In this document: one piece after another, positions 6,885 through 12,081 of the stretch
Layout: each line of letters opens with the position of its first letter
Position numbering within the stretch: position 1 is the first letter of the stretch
DNA from: DAMCAP01 sp964369265
GTDB lineage: Bacteria; Bacillota; Clostridia; Oscillospirales; Ruminococcaceae
Assembly (NCBI GenBank): GCA_964369265.1
Contig: CAYJEV010000054.1
Coordinates: forward strand, 1 to 12,081
Reading direction: 5' to 3'
Length of the DNA stretch: 12,081 bases
Notes under the pieces: generated by a model
The model's database searches: none
The model's input: only the letters and a program-made list of their open reading frames with translations
Told to the model about the DNA's origin: nothing
Program-made: the position numbers and the translations under genes

Positions 6885-7406
6885 ATGAGTAAAGTTTTTG
6901 ATAAATCTGTTTGGGGAACTAGACTAAAAGTTCTTTTATATAGCGGCATTTTTGCTTCTTTAGGTAACTGGTTAAATACATATCTAACCCATGTTAGAAA
7001 AGGGACAGACATTAGCACAGTTATTGACCCTATCGAAATTGCACCAACCCTTATCTCAATGTTCTTCATTGTTGTTATTGGTTATGTTCTAGACGATTTA
7101 ATTAGGGGAACTATTGGCTGGAAGCTTCCAAGCATTATTTACATTTCGCTATTAACAGTGTTCTTTTCTGTTCCAGACCTAACTCCTTTTGGCAATTTTA
7201 TGCTAGCTGAATATGGTCAAATTAGCCTTCTTCCTCTTTGTACCCCAATCCTTGCATACGCTGGTATCGCTATTGGTAAGGACTTAGAGGATTTCAAAAA
7301 GCAAGGCCTTGCTATAATGGTAGTTGCTTGCTTAACTTTCATTGGTACATATGTTGGCTCTGCTTTGATTGCTCATGTTGTGCTTTCTATGCAAGGGGTT
7401 ATTTAG
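6885..7406 (+). CDS. Five-helix membrane protein, partner of the DUF3100 protein
   Basis: A 173-residue membrane protein with helices near 14-33, 48-70, 78-97, 107-127 and 137-161. I cannot assign a named family. The C-terminal pattern, a proline-containing helix (LCTPILAYAGIAIGKDL), a polar loop and a last helix with GTYVGS, recalls half-transporters of the LysO or CidB kind, but this is only a resemblance. Its AGGAGG (6871-6876) overlaps the stop of the DUF3100 gene and lies 8 nt before the ATG, so the two are almost certainly co-translated and probably form one complex: a larger and a smaller subunit of one carrier. It ends with TAG and is followed by a weak hairpin. Confidence 0.7.
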   Translation: MSKVFDKSVWGTRLKVLLYSGIFASLGNWLNTYLTHVRKGTDISTVIDPIEIAPTLISMFFIVVIGYVLDDLIRGTIGWKLPSIIYISLLTVFFSVPDLTPFGNFMLAEYGQISLLPLCTPILAYAGIAIGKDLEDFKKQGLAIMVVACLTFIGTYVGSALIAHVVLSMQGVI

Positions 7407-7443
7407 AACGATAAAATAGTTAAATAGGATATGGAAATGGGAT

Positions 7444-7466
7444 AGTGGAAACATTATTCCATTTTT
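7444..7466 (+). terminator. Weak terminator after the membrane-protein pair
   Basis: AGTGGAA (7444-7450) pairs with TTCCATT (7457-7463, one G·U) around an ACATTA loop and leads into TTTTT. The stem is short, so termination may be partial. The next gene has its own promoter. Confidence 0.4.
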
Positions 7467-7478
7467 GTATTAAAGTTG

Positions 7479-7507
7479 TTGCAAAAGCAAAAAACTAGTA
7501 GTATAAT
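7479..7507 (+). promoter_or_regulatory. Promoter of the secreted-protein gene
   Basis: TTGCAA (7479-7484) and TATAAT (7502-7507) are separated by exactly 17 nt. The start would be near 7514. AAGGAG at 7528-7533 lies 7 nt before the ATG at 7541. Confidence 0.65.
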
Positions 7508-7540
7508 TAAGGAAAATACATAAAAACAAGGAGAAACAAA

Positions 7541-8476
7541 ATGAAAAAAACAATAAAGCATTTATCTGTAGTTTTATTAGCAGCTATAATCACAATTATG
7601 ACACCTATGATGGGCGTTGGTGCTTTTTCTGTTACATTGGACGAGGTTACAGTTGATTCAAACTTAACCGAGCCAACAGTATATCTACCACCAGAAGTTA
7701 GGTTTGAAGATTCCTCAGTTGCATCTGACAATCTTACTTTTGAAGCTTCTACTACTGTCAGCCAAGAAGAAAAAAATGAACTAGACAAACATTCAGCAGT
7801 ACCATCAAATGTAACTTCAAAGTTGTATTTTGATATGGATTTAAAAGAATACGAGGGAAGGGGCACGATTATCACAGAGGGCTATGTAACAGTATTTATT
7901 CCATACAGTTATATCTCTCCTTTGACAAAGAATGATAATATAGTAGTTTTACATCAGATTTCTAAAGGTGTTAATGCTGGTGAAATTGAAGAGCTAGAGG
8001 TGGCTAAAGGAGAGTATGGCATTTTATTTGATGTAACAAACTTTTCTCCATTTGCTTTCTATTCAAATACAGCTGTAACCTCAACTAGCTCTAGCAAAAA
8101 TAACGATAATGATAATAGGGACTATACTCAAGAAAAGATAGATGATATTTGGGAGGCTGTTAAAGCTGAAATAAAGAAATCTGATGAGTTTGGAAAAGTA
8201 ACTGCTGAAATAGGCTCTATAACTGATAAAATGCCAGCTTCTGTTATGAGGGCTTTATACGAAGAAAAGGTTAACTTGATAATTGAGTGGGATGGTGGAG
8301 AGGATATCATTATTCCAGCTGGCAAGGCTGTTAACCCAAGCTCAATAAAGGTTTTCTATACTTTTGATGAACTTGTATCTCTCTATGCTAATAGCGAAAT
8401 CCTTGTTGAAATGCCTGACGAAACCTTAACTACAGATACTAGCAAACCAAACCCAAGCACAGGGGCAAAGGCTTAG
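7541..8476 (+). CDS. Secreted two-domain surface-type protein with orphan NPSTG end
   Basis: A 311-residue exported protein of unknown function. Residues 1-28 are a signal peptide: KK near the start, a hydrophobic core 9-24 and a likely cut after VGA. Domain 1 (about 50-177) ends in a FSPFAFY edge strand, a beta-rich module often seen in repeat-bearing surface proteins of Clostridia. A Ser/Asn/Asp-rich linker (about 178-194) follows. Domain 2 (about 195-295) begins with a charged helical stretch and contains MPASVMRAL...VNLIIEW (231-250), which resembles a second recurrent clostridial surface module. The last residues are PNPSTGAKA. An NPxTG-like motif normally precedes a hydrophobic helix and basic tail for sortase anchoring, but here TAG follows at once. 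The protein is therefore probably released, or the anchor has been lost. No cysteines, no catalytic motif. It is monocistronic, with its own promoter and terminator. Confidence 0.8.
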   Translation: MKKTIKHLSVVLLAAIITIMTPMMGVGAFSVTLDEVTVDSNLTEPTVYLPPEVRFEDSSVASDNLTFEASTTVSQEEKNELDKHSAVPSNVTSKLYFDMDLKEYEGRGTIITEGYVTVFIPYSYISPLTKNDNIVVLHQISKGVNAGEIEELEVAKGEYGILFDVTNFSPFAFYSNTAVTSTSSSKNNDNDNRDYTQEKIDDIWEAVKAEIKKSDEFGKVTAEIGSITDKMPASVMRALYEEKVNLIIEWDGGEDIIIPAGKAVNPSSIKVFYTFDELVSLYANSEILVEMPDETLTTDTSKPNPSTGAKA

Positions 8477-8500
8477 GTTTTTTAAGTTAAATAAGATTTT

Positions 8501-8534
8501 TTGAGGCGAGCGAATAAGCTTGCCTCAATTTTTT
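8501..8534 (+). terminator. Rho-independent terminator of the secreted-protein gene
   Basis: TTGAGGCGAGC (8501-8511) pairs with GCTTGCCTCAA (8518-8528) over 11 pairs with one G·U, a 6-nt loop GAATAA, and then TTTTTT (8529-8534). It begins 24 nt after the stop codon. Confidence 0.9.
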
Positions 8535-8586
8535 AGCAAAAGGCACATAAAAAAGCAGATAAATTTGTTAAAATCAAATTAAAAGG

Positions 8587-8615
8587 TTGCAATTAAGCAA
8601 AATATATTATATGAT
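8587..8615 (+). promoter_or_regulatory. Promoter of typA
   Basis: TTGCAA (8587-8592), 17-nt spacer, TATGAT (8610-8615). Transcription would start near 8621, leaving a leader of about 130 nt before typA, unusually long for this window. Confidence 0.55.
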
Positions 8616-8625
8616 GTTTTAGTAA

Positions 8626-8680
8626 GACATGATAATCAATAGAGATTATCATATCCCTCCAAAGGGGTTATTGTTATGTC
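8626..8680 (+). promoter_or_regulatory. Structured 5' leader of typA
   Basis: The leader can fold as a three-way junction: P1 GACAT/ATGTC (8626-8630 with 8676-8680), P2 GATAATC/GATTATC (8631-8637 with 8644-8650, 6-nt loop) and P3 CCCT/AGGG (8655-8658 with 8663-8666, tetraloop). P1 covers the ATG of the upstream ORF and P3 covers its AAGGGG ribosome binding site. I do not recognise a known riboswitch. A role in controlling translation, for instance by temperature, is inference. Confidence 0.4.
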
Positions 8681-8750
8681 CGTTTTGTTTGCTATAAAAG
8701 GCAGCCGAAAACATGGGCGATTATGTCGGAAGTTTAGAAGGGAAATTTAA
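8676..8750 (+). CDS. Candidate basic leader peptide abutting typA
   Basis: A 24-codon ORF begins at ATG 8676, 8 nt after AAGGGG (8662-8667), and its TAA (8748-8750) touches the typA ATG at 8751 in the same frame. The peptide starts MSVLFAIKG and its second half is strongly basic, with about nine Arg, Lys or His residues. Its arginines use CGA, CGA, CGG, AGA and AGG, a mix richer in CGA, CGG and AGG than the neighbouring genes, which lean on AGA and CGT. That means either it is not truly coding or slow codons matter. Ribosomes finishing it would be placed on the typA start, which suggests translational coupling or leader-peptide control. The typA ribosome binding site (GAAGGGAA) lies inside it. 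Confidence 0.35.
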   Translation: MSVLFAIKGSRKHGRLCRKFRREI

Positions 8751-10577
8751 ATGAGAAAAGATTTAAGAAACATTGCTATTATAGCGCACGTTGACCATGG
8801 TAAAACAACATTGGTTGACCAAATGCTAAAGCAAGGCGGAAGCTTTAGAGAGAACCAAGAAGTTAATGAGAGAGTAATGGACTCAAACGATCTAGAGCGT
8901 GAGAGAGGAATTACAATCCTTGCAAAAAATGCTTCAACTGTTTATGAGGATGTTAAAATAAATATTGTTGATACACCTGGACATGCTGATTTCGGCGGCG
9001 AGGTTGAGCGTGTACTTAAAATGGTTAGTGGCGTACTGCTTCTTGTTGACGCAGCAGAAGGCCCAATGCCACAGACACGTTTTGTGCTTGAAAGAGCGCT
9101 TGCTTTAGGTCTTGCTGTTATTATTGTTATTAACAAGGTTGACAAGCCAGACGCACGTTTGTTTGAGGTTGTTGATGAAGTGCTTGAGCTAATGCTTGAC
9201 TTAGGAGCAACTAACGAGCAGCTTGATTCTCCAGTTGTTTTCTGTTCTGGTAGAGCGGGAACATCTTCTTTCTCTCCAGAGCTTGATAGTCAAGGCGAGA
9301 ACTTAAAGGCATTATTTGATACTATCATTGAATACATCCCTTGCCCAGAGCTAGACGAAAATGCTCAAATGAGCACACTAGTTTCCTCAATTGACTACAA
9401 CGAGTATGTTGGTAGAATTGCTGTTGGCAGAGTTGAGAGCGGCGTTATAAAGCAAAACATGGAAGTAGTTGTTTCTGACTACCACAACAAAGATGTGTCC
9501 CAAAAGGGAAGAATAACAGCTATTTATCAGTTTAGCGGAATTGGCAAAACTCAAGTTACAGAAGCTAGAGCTGGCGATATCATTGCTTTCTCAGGCCTTG
9601 AGGATATCAACATTGGTAACACAGTTAGCCATCCAGAGCTTGCTGGACAACCGATTGAGTTCGTTAAGATATCCGAGCCAACTGTTGAGATGACTTTCGC
9701 TGTTAATGACTCACCATTTGCCGGACGTGAGGGCAAGTTTGTAACAACTCGTCAAATTAGAGATAGACTATTCAAAGAAACTCTAAAGGACGTTTCTTTA
9801 AGAGTTAGAGAGAGCGAAAACACAGACAGCTTTAGAGTTATGGGACGTGGAGAGATGCATATTTCCATTCTTGTTGAGAATATGCGTCGTGAAGGCTTTG
9901 AATTCATGGTTGGACCACCAAAGGCACTTTTCAAAGAGGATGAAGATGGCACTTTACTAGAGCCATTTGAGAATGTTATCCTTGATGTACCATCTGATGC
10001 AGTTGGTAGTGTTATGGAGAAGCTTGGCTCAAGAAAGGGCGAGCTTGTTTCTATGAACCCTGTTGGTAACAGAATGAAGATTGAATTCTTAATCCCAGCA
10101 AGAGGCTTGTTTGGATATAGAAGCGAATTCTTAACTGATACTAAGGGCGAGGGCATACTAGGCACATTATTCGCTGGCTATTTCCCTCATAAGGGCGATA
10201 TTCAAAGCAGAAACACAGGCTCTCTAATCGCATTCGAGCAAGGCGAGGCTGTTGCTTATGGCTTATATAACGCGCAAGACAGAGGCGAAATGTTCATCAC
10301 TCCAGGCACACCTGTGTATGCTGGAATGGTAGTTGGTGTTTCTCCAAAGGAAGGCGATATGGAGGTTAATGTCTGCAAGAGAAAGCAGATGACTAACATG
10401 AGAGCTTCTGGTAGTGATGATACACTGCGACTAATCCCAGTTAAGAAGATGAGCCTTGAGGCAGCAATTGAATTCTTAGGCCATGATGAGCTTCTAGAAA
10501 TAACACCAAAGTCTGTTCGTATTAGAAAGAGAATTCTTGATCATACACAAAGAAAGAGAGCAGCTTCTAAAAAATAA
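8751..10577 (+). CDS. typA: Translational GTPase TypA/BipA
   Basis: A 608-residue ribosome-associated GTPase of normal family length, related to EF-G and LepA. It helps 50S ribosome assembly and is often needed under cold or other stress. GTPase motifs are all present: P-loop AHVDHGKTT (12-20), switch I RERGITI (50-56), DTPGHAD (74-80, with His78 as the catalytic histidine), NKVD (128-131) and an SGRAG loop (166-170). After the G domain come the beta-barrel domain 2 (about 200-290), the EF-G-like domains III and V, and the BipA-specific C-terminal domain (about 480-608), which ends in a basic tail. It has its own promoter and a structured leader. AGAAGGGAA gives the ribosome binding site about 8 nt before the ATG. 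A good terminator follows. Confidence 0.97.
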   Translation: MRKDLRNIAIIAHVDHGKTTLVDQMLKQGGSFRENQEVNERVMDSNDLERERGITILAKNASTVYEDVKINIVDTPGHADFGGEVERVLKMVSGVLLLVDAAEGPMPQTRFVLERALALGLAVIIVINKVDKPDARLFEVVDEVLELMLDLGATNEQLDSPVVFCSGRAGTSSFSPELDSQGENLKALFDTIIEYIPCPELDENAQMSTLVSSIDYNEYVGRIAVGRVESGVIKQNMEVVVSDYHNKDVSQKGRITAIYQFSGIGKTQVTEARAGDIIAFSGLEDINIGNTVSHPELAGQPIEFVKISEPTVEMTFAVNDSPFAGREGKFVTTRQIRDRLFKETLKDVSLRVRESENTDSFRVMGRGEMHISILVENMRREGFEFMVGPPKALFKEDEDGTLLEPFENVILDVPSDAVGSVMEKLGSRKGELVSMNPVGNRMKIEFLIPARGLFGYRSEFLTDTKGEGILGTLFAGYFPHKGDIQSRNTGSLIAFEQGEAVAYGLYNAQDRGEMFITPGTPVYAGMVVGVSPKEGDMEVNVCKRKQMTNMRASGSDDTLRLIPVKKMSLEAAIEFLGHDELLEITPKSVRIRKRILDHTQRKRAASKK

Positions 10578-10604
10578 TTTAGTTGTTGTTTAAATAATAA
10601 TGTG

Positions 10605-10639
10605 AAATAGCGCCGCCTTTTTAGGGTGGTGCTATTTTT
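10605..10639 (+). terminator. Rho-independent terminator of typA
   Basis: A 13-bp stem (10605-10617 with 10625-10637, including two G·U pairs) has GCCGCC in its upper left arm, a short TTTTTAG loop, and ends in ATTTTTGTTTT. It starts 27 nt after the typA stop. Confidence 0.88.
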
Positions 10640-10666
10640 GTTTTAGTTATAGGAAATTACTATAAT
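10638..10666 (+). promoter_or_regulatory. Upstream candidate promoter of the tudS-like operon
   Basis: TTGTTT (10638-10643), 17 nt, TATAAT (10661-10666). The -35 overlaps the end of the typA terminator, an economical arrangement seen between back-to-back transcripts. It competes with the candidate at 10694-10722; both may be used. Confidence 0.4.
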
Positions 10667-10693
10667 TAGTATTTGTTTATAAAAAATAACTAT

Positions 10694-10722
10694 TTTACTT
10701 TATTTTCAATTTAACATATAAT
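10694..10722 (+). promoter_or_regulatory. Proximal candidate promoter of the tudS-like operon
   Basis: TTTACT (10694-10699), 17 nt, TATAAT (10717-10722). The start would be near 10729, very close to the AAGAGGTGAG ribosome binding site (10730-10739), so this promoter would give a very short leader. Confidence 0.4.
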
Positions 10723-10743
10723 ACATCAAGAAGAGGTGAGAAT

Positions 10744-11208
10744 ATGAAGAGAAGCAAGAAAATAGTTGTTGTTAGTCATTGTGTGCTTAATCAAAATTCT
10801 GTTATATCAGATTGGGAGAGAGCTAAGGGCGCTTTTCCATTTATGAGCGATATTTTGAAAGAGGGGGTTGGTATAATCCAGTTGCCGTGCCCTGAACTAA
10901 TGTTTGGTGGATGCAATAGGCCTCCTAAAACATATGAAGAGTATAACACAGATGAGTATAGGAATTTATGCAAACAGCTTGCTTCTTTACATATCCCTCA
11001 AATAAAAGAATATTTAAATAATGGCTATCTTTGTCAGGGGATAATAGGAATTCAAAACAGTCCAACTTGCTCAATATCAAATCAACGAGGAGTGTTTATG
11101 GAAGAGATTTTTGAGGAGCTAAAAAGGCAAGATATAAGCTTAGAGGCCTTTGAAGTGGCAGATAGTGGACAAAGCGATTTAAGGAGAGTTAGCGATGAAA
11201 CAAAGTAA
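10744..11208 (+). CDS. TudS-related putative desulfidase (CD3072 family)
   Basis: A 154-residue soluble protein of the DUF523/TudS type. TudS enzymes remove sulfur from thiouracil with a [4Fe-4S] cluster held by three cysteines, the fourth iron being free to take the sulfur. The matching cysteines here are Cys13 in SHCVLNQNS, Cys49 in QLPCPE and Cys109 in NSPTCS, at the spacing expected for the family; Cys57, Cys76 and Cys97 are extra. The protein is short and lacks the YbgA-type C-terminal domain of some relatives. AAGAGGTGAG gives the ribosome binding site. Its last 14 nt overlap the start of the ECF S component, so the two are tightly coupled. I recall this pair as CD3072/CD3073 of Clostridioides difficile. 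The true substrate is unknown; desulfuration of an imported thio-compound is inference. Confidence 0.85.
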   Translation: MKRSKKIVVVSHCVLNQNSVISDWERAKGAFPFMSDILKEGVGIIQLPCPELMFGGCNRPPKTYEEYNTDEYRNLCKQLASLHIPQIKEYLNNGYLCQGIIGIQNSPTCSISNQRGVFMEEIFEELKRQDISLEAFEVADSGQSDLRRVSDETK

Positions 11209-11764
11209 AATAGCACCACTAATTTTTTGCAGCCTTGCAGTAGCAGTGAATGTTGCGCTTGGAGGTATAGTTGGAATGATGTCCATTCCATTATTATTCT
11301 TAGATTCTTTAGGAACCATTTTTGTATCTGCATCTTTTGGGATTAAATATGGTATCTTAGTTGGTGTTGCAAGCAACCTGCTTATGGGAATAACAAACGG
11401 GCCGACTGCAATACCATTTGCCTTAGTTAATGTTGCTGTGGCAATAGTTGTAGGTAGCCTTGCTAAGAATGGGTTTACACTTAAAAATGCGCTAATAGCA
11501 GGAGTTATACTATCCATTGTTGCTCCACTAATCGGCACACCAATCAGGCTTGCATTATTTGGCGGATTTACTGGCTCAGGAACAGATATAGTTATTTTAG
11601 CACTCCAAGCGACTGGTCAAAGCCTGTTCACCTCAACTTTCGCTGGCGCAGTTATGGGAAATGTTGTTGATAAAATATTATCTTGTGTACTTGTTTGTTT
11701 AGTTCTAAACAATAAGCAGGTTGCTAATGTAGTTTCTAAATATAAATTACCAATATTATCATAG
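11195..11764 (+). CDS. ECF transporter S component (CD3073 family)
   Basis: A 189-residue membrane protein with about six helices: near 8-26, 31-52, 53-68, 72-90, 99-120 and 150-172. Its size, all-helical layout and short N-terminus fit the substrate-binding S component of an energy-coupling factor vitamin/precursor importer. The motif FLDSLGTIFVSASFGIKYGI (35-54) is of the S-component type. The window encodes no ATPase or EcfT, so it must use shared EcfA/A'/T made elsewhere (group II, inferred). The ATG at 11195 lies 14 nt inside the upstream gene, with AAGGAG at 11181-11186 as ribosome binding site. Coupling with a TudS-like protein suggests that it brings in the desulfidase substrate. The stop (TAG) falls at the left edge of the inverted-repeat region. 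Confidence 0.82.
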   Translation: MKQSKIAPLIFCSLAVAVNVALGGIVGMMSIPLLFLDSLGTIFVSASFGIKYGILVGVASNLLMGITNGPTAIPFALVNVAVAIVVGSLAKNGFTLKNALIAGVILSIVAPLIGTPIRLALFGGFTGSGTDIVILALQATGQSLFTSTFAGAVMGNVVDKILSCVLVCLVLNNKQVANVVSKYKLPILS

Positions 11765-11780
11765 CCACCCACACATAATC

Positions 11781-11807
11781 CGAATACGCCTCACATTGCC
11801 GTATTCG
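11781..11807. repeat. Hairpin CGAATACG/CGTATTCG
   Basis: CGAATACG (11781-11788) and CGTATTCG (11800-11807) pair perfectly around an 11-nt loop. It lies 16 nt after the S-component stop but lacks a T tract, so termination here is uncertain. Confidence 0.5.
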
Positions 11808-11816
11808 CACCTTATG

Positions 11817-11864
11817 CTTCGTCCTCCTCATCACCATATGCACATATGCTTTCTTCGTCCTCCT
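11817..11864. repeat. Direct repeat CTTCGTCCTCCT, two copies
   Basis: The identical 12-mer occurs at 11817-11828 and 11853-11864, spaced 36 nt apart. Each copy is preceded by a TATGCTT-like stretch. Between them is CATATG-CA-CATATG (11835-11848). Read on the minus strand the repeat is AGGAGGACGAAG. Confidence 0.65.
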
Positions 11865-11901
11865 TGCCTAAGTCACAAATACATAAATGTGAGGTCGAAG
11901 A

Positions 11902-12007
11902 TTTTATAAGAAATAGGAGGTTTGGTTACAAGGAAAAGGCTTGCAGTAATACTAGCGTATTGCAAAAGACTTTGACACAATAAACAAGCTTCCTATTCCT
12001 TATAAAA
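11902..12007. repeat. Long imperfect inverted repeat, 23-nt arms
   Basis: The arms 11902-11924 and 11985-12007 match at 19-20 of 23 positions when one is inverted (both contain TTTTATAAG and AATAGGA). The 60-nt middle holds a further imperfect pair (TTGCAGTAATAC against GTATTGCAA). CATAAA (11882-11887) and TTTATG (12017-12022) continue the pairing outward, so the RNA or DNA could fold into one long hairpin. Confidence 0.6.
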
Positions 12008-12016
12008 CGCGTTCGG

Positions 12017-12072
12017 TTTATGGGTGGGCGGCTAGCTTAAAATAGAACACCTTAGCTAATAACCCCCATAAA
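12017..12072. repeat. Inverted repeat TTTATGGG/CCCATAAA
   Basis: TTTATGGG (12017-12024) pairs perfectly with CCCATAAA (12065-12072), with inner TAGC/GCTA pairs. The left arm is shared with the outer repeat that pairs to 11762-11778, so the two folds exclude each other. The structure runs close to the window edge and may continue. Confidence 0.5.
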
Positions 12073-12081
12073 TCTAGGATT

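Larger units (their letters stand above)
11762..12034. repeat. Region bounded by 17-bp imperfect terminal inverted repeats (MITE-like)
   Basis: The 17 nt at 11762-11778 (TAGCCACCCACACATAA) and 12018-12034 are inverted copies matching at 15 of 17 positions. Between them lie more inverted repeats but no ORF, so the roughly 273-bp unit resembles a non-autonomous mobile element or a foldback element. The left end overlaps the TAG stop of the S component. I see no clear target-site duplication, and other pairings exist, so the boundaries are uncertain. Confidence 0.4.
11765..12081. other. Gene-free right end
   Basis: No credible ORF, tRNA or rRNA is visible. The content is the set of inverted and direct repeats listed separately. 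The stretch at 12035-12064 is plain AT-rich sequence. Confidence 0.6.

Noticed and set aside
8626..8680. Known riboswitch upstream of typA
   Set aside because: I compared it from memory with THF, preQ1, fluoride, ZTP and c-di-GMP types and saw none of their conserved cores.
9752..10165. Long antisense frame within typA, and similar shadows opposite amidohydrolase, mrdA and tudS-like genes
   Set aside because: They lie entirely opposite strongly supported genes, lack ribosome binding sites and show no protein-family features.
11179..11538. Antisense frame opposite the ECF S component
   Set aside because: It is the mirror of hydrophobic codons and overlaps a gene with a good ribosome binding site and family match.
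11781..11807. Terminator of the ECF gene
   Set aside because: The hairpin lacks a T tract on the plus strand, so it was listed only as a repeat.
11817..11864. CRISPR array
   Set aside because: Only two 12-nt copies with one spacer, too short for CRISPR repeats, and no cas genes.

Overview
The window looks like a chromosomal segment of an AT-rich, low-GC Gram-positive anaerobe, most likely a member of the Clostridia. This rests on strong AGGAGG-type ribosome binding sites, consensus TTGACA/TATAAT promoters, TTG and GTG starts, a predicted TudS-related/ECF pair of the type I know from Clostridioides difficile (CD3072/CD3073), and a Firmicutes-style secreted protein. No species can be named from the sequence alone. 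All ten main genes stop with TAA or TAG; none uses TGA.

Layout. 1-412 is gene-free and rich in hairpins. A promoter at 413-441 drives a cell-elongation operon: mreD (479-997) and the class B penicillin-binding protein 2, mrdA (1067-3055). The usual mreB and mreC are not directly upstream. A strong hairpin (3084-3118) separates this operon from a minus-strand unit: a membrane-bound GGDEF diguanylate cyclase (3228-4508) followed 19 nt later by a 27-codon hydrophobic reading frame (3128-3208). That small frame has a near-perfect Shine-Dalgarno but an in-frame TGA at codon 3. Next, an imidazolonepropionase-like amidohydrolase (minus, 4681-5850) is divergent from a two-gene membrane module (a DUF3100 protein at 6075-6872 and a five-helix protein at 6885-7406) that starts behind a perfect consensus promoter. 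A secreted two-domain protein (7541-8476) has its own promoter and terminator and ends in an orphan NPSTG motif. typA/bipA (8751-10577) follows a leader of about 130 nt holding stacked hairpins and a basic 24-codon upstream ORF that stops directly against the typA start. Last come a TudS-related putative desulfidase (10744-11208) and an overlapping ECF transporter S component (11195-11764). 11765-12081 is gene-free and made of nested inverted repeats.

How the parts may work together. MreD and PBP2 belong to the rod-shape (elongasome) machinery. The amidohydrolase and the divergent membrane pair look like an uptake-and-hydrolysis (or efflux) cassette for an unknown amide or cyclic-amide substrate. 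The TudS-related protein and the S component look like uptake plus desulfuration of a thio-compound. The cyclase probably senses an extracellular signal and makes c-di-GMP. The functional links in the last three cases are inferred from gene order.

The most unusual observations are the UGA-containing mini-ORF with a possible bacterial SECIS-like hairpin, the structured typA leader with an abutting uORF, and the nested inverted-repeat region at the right end.
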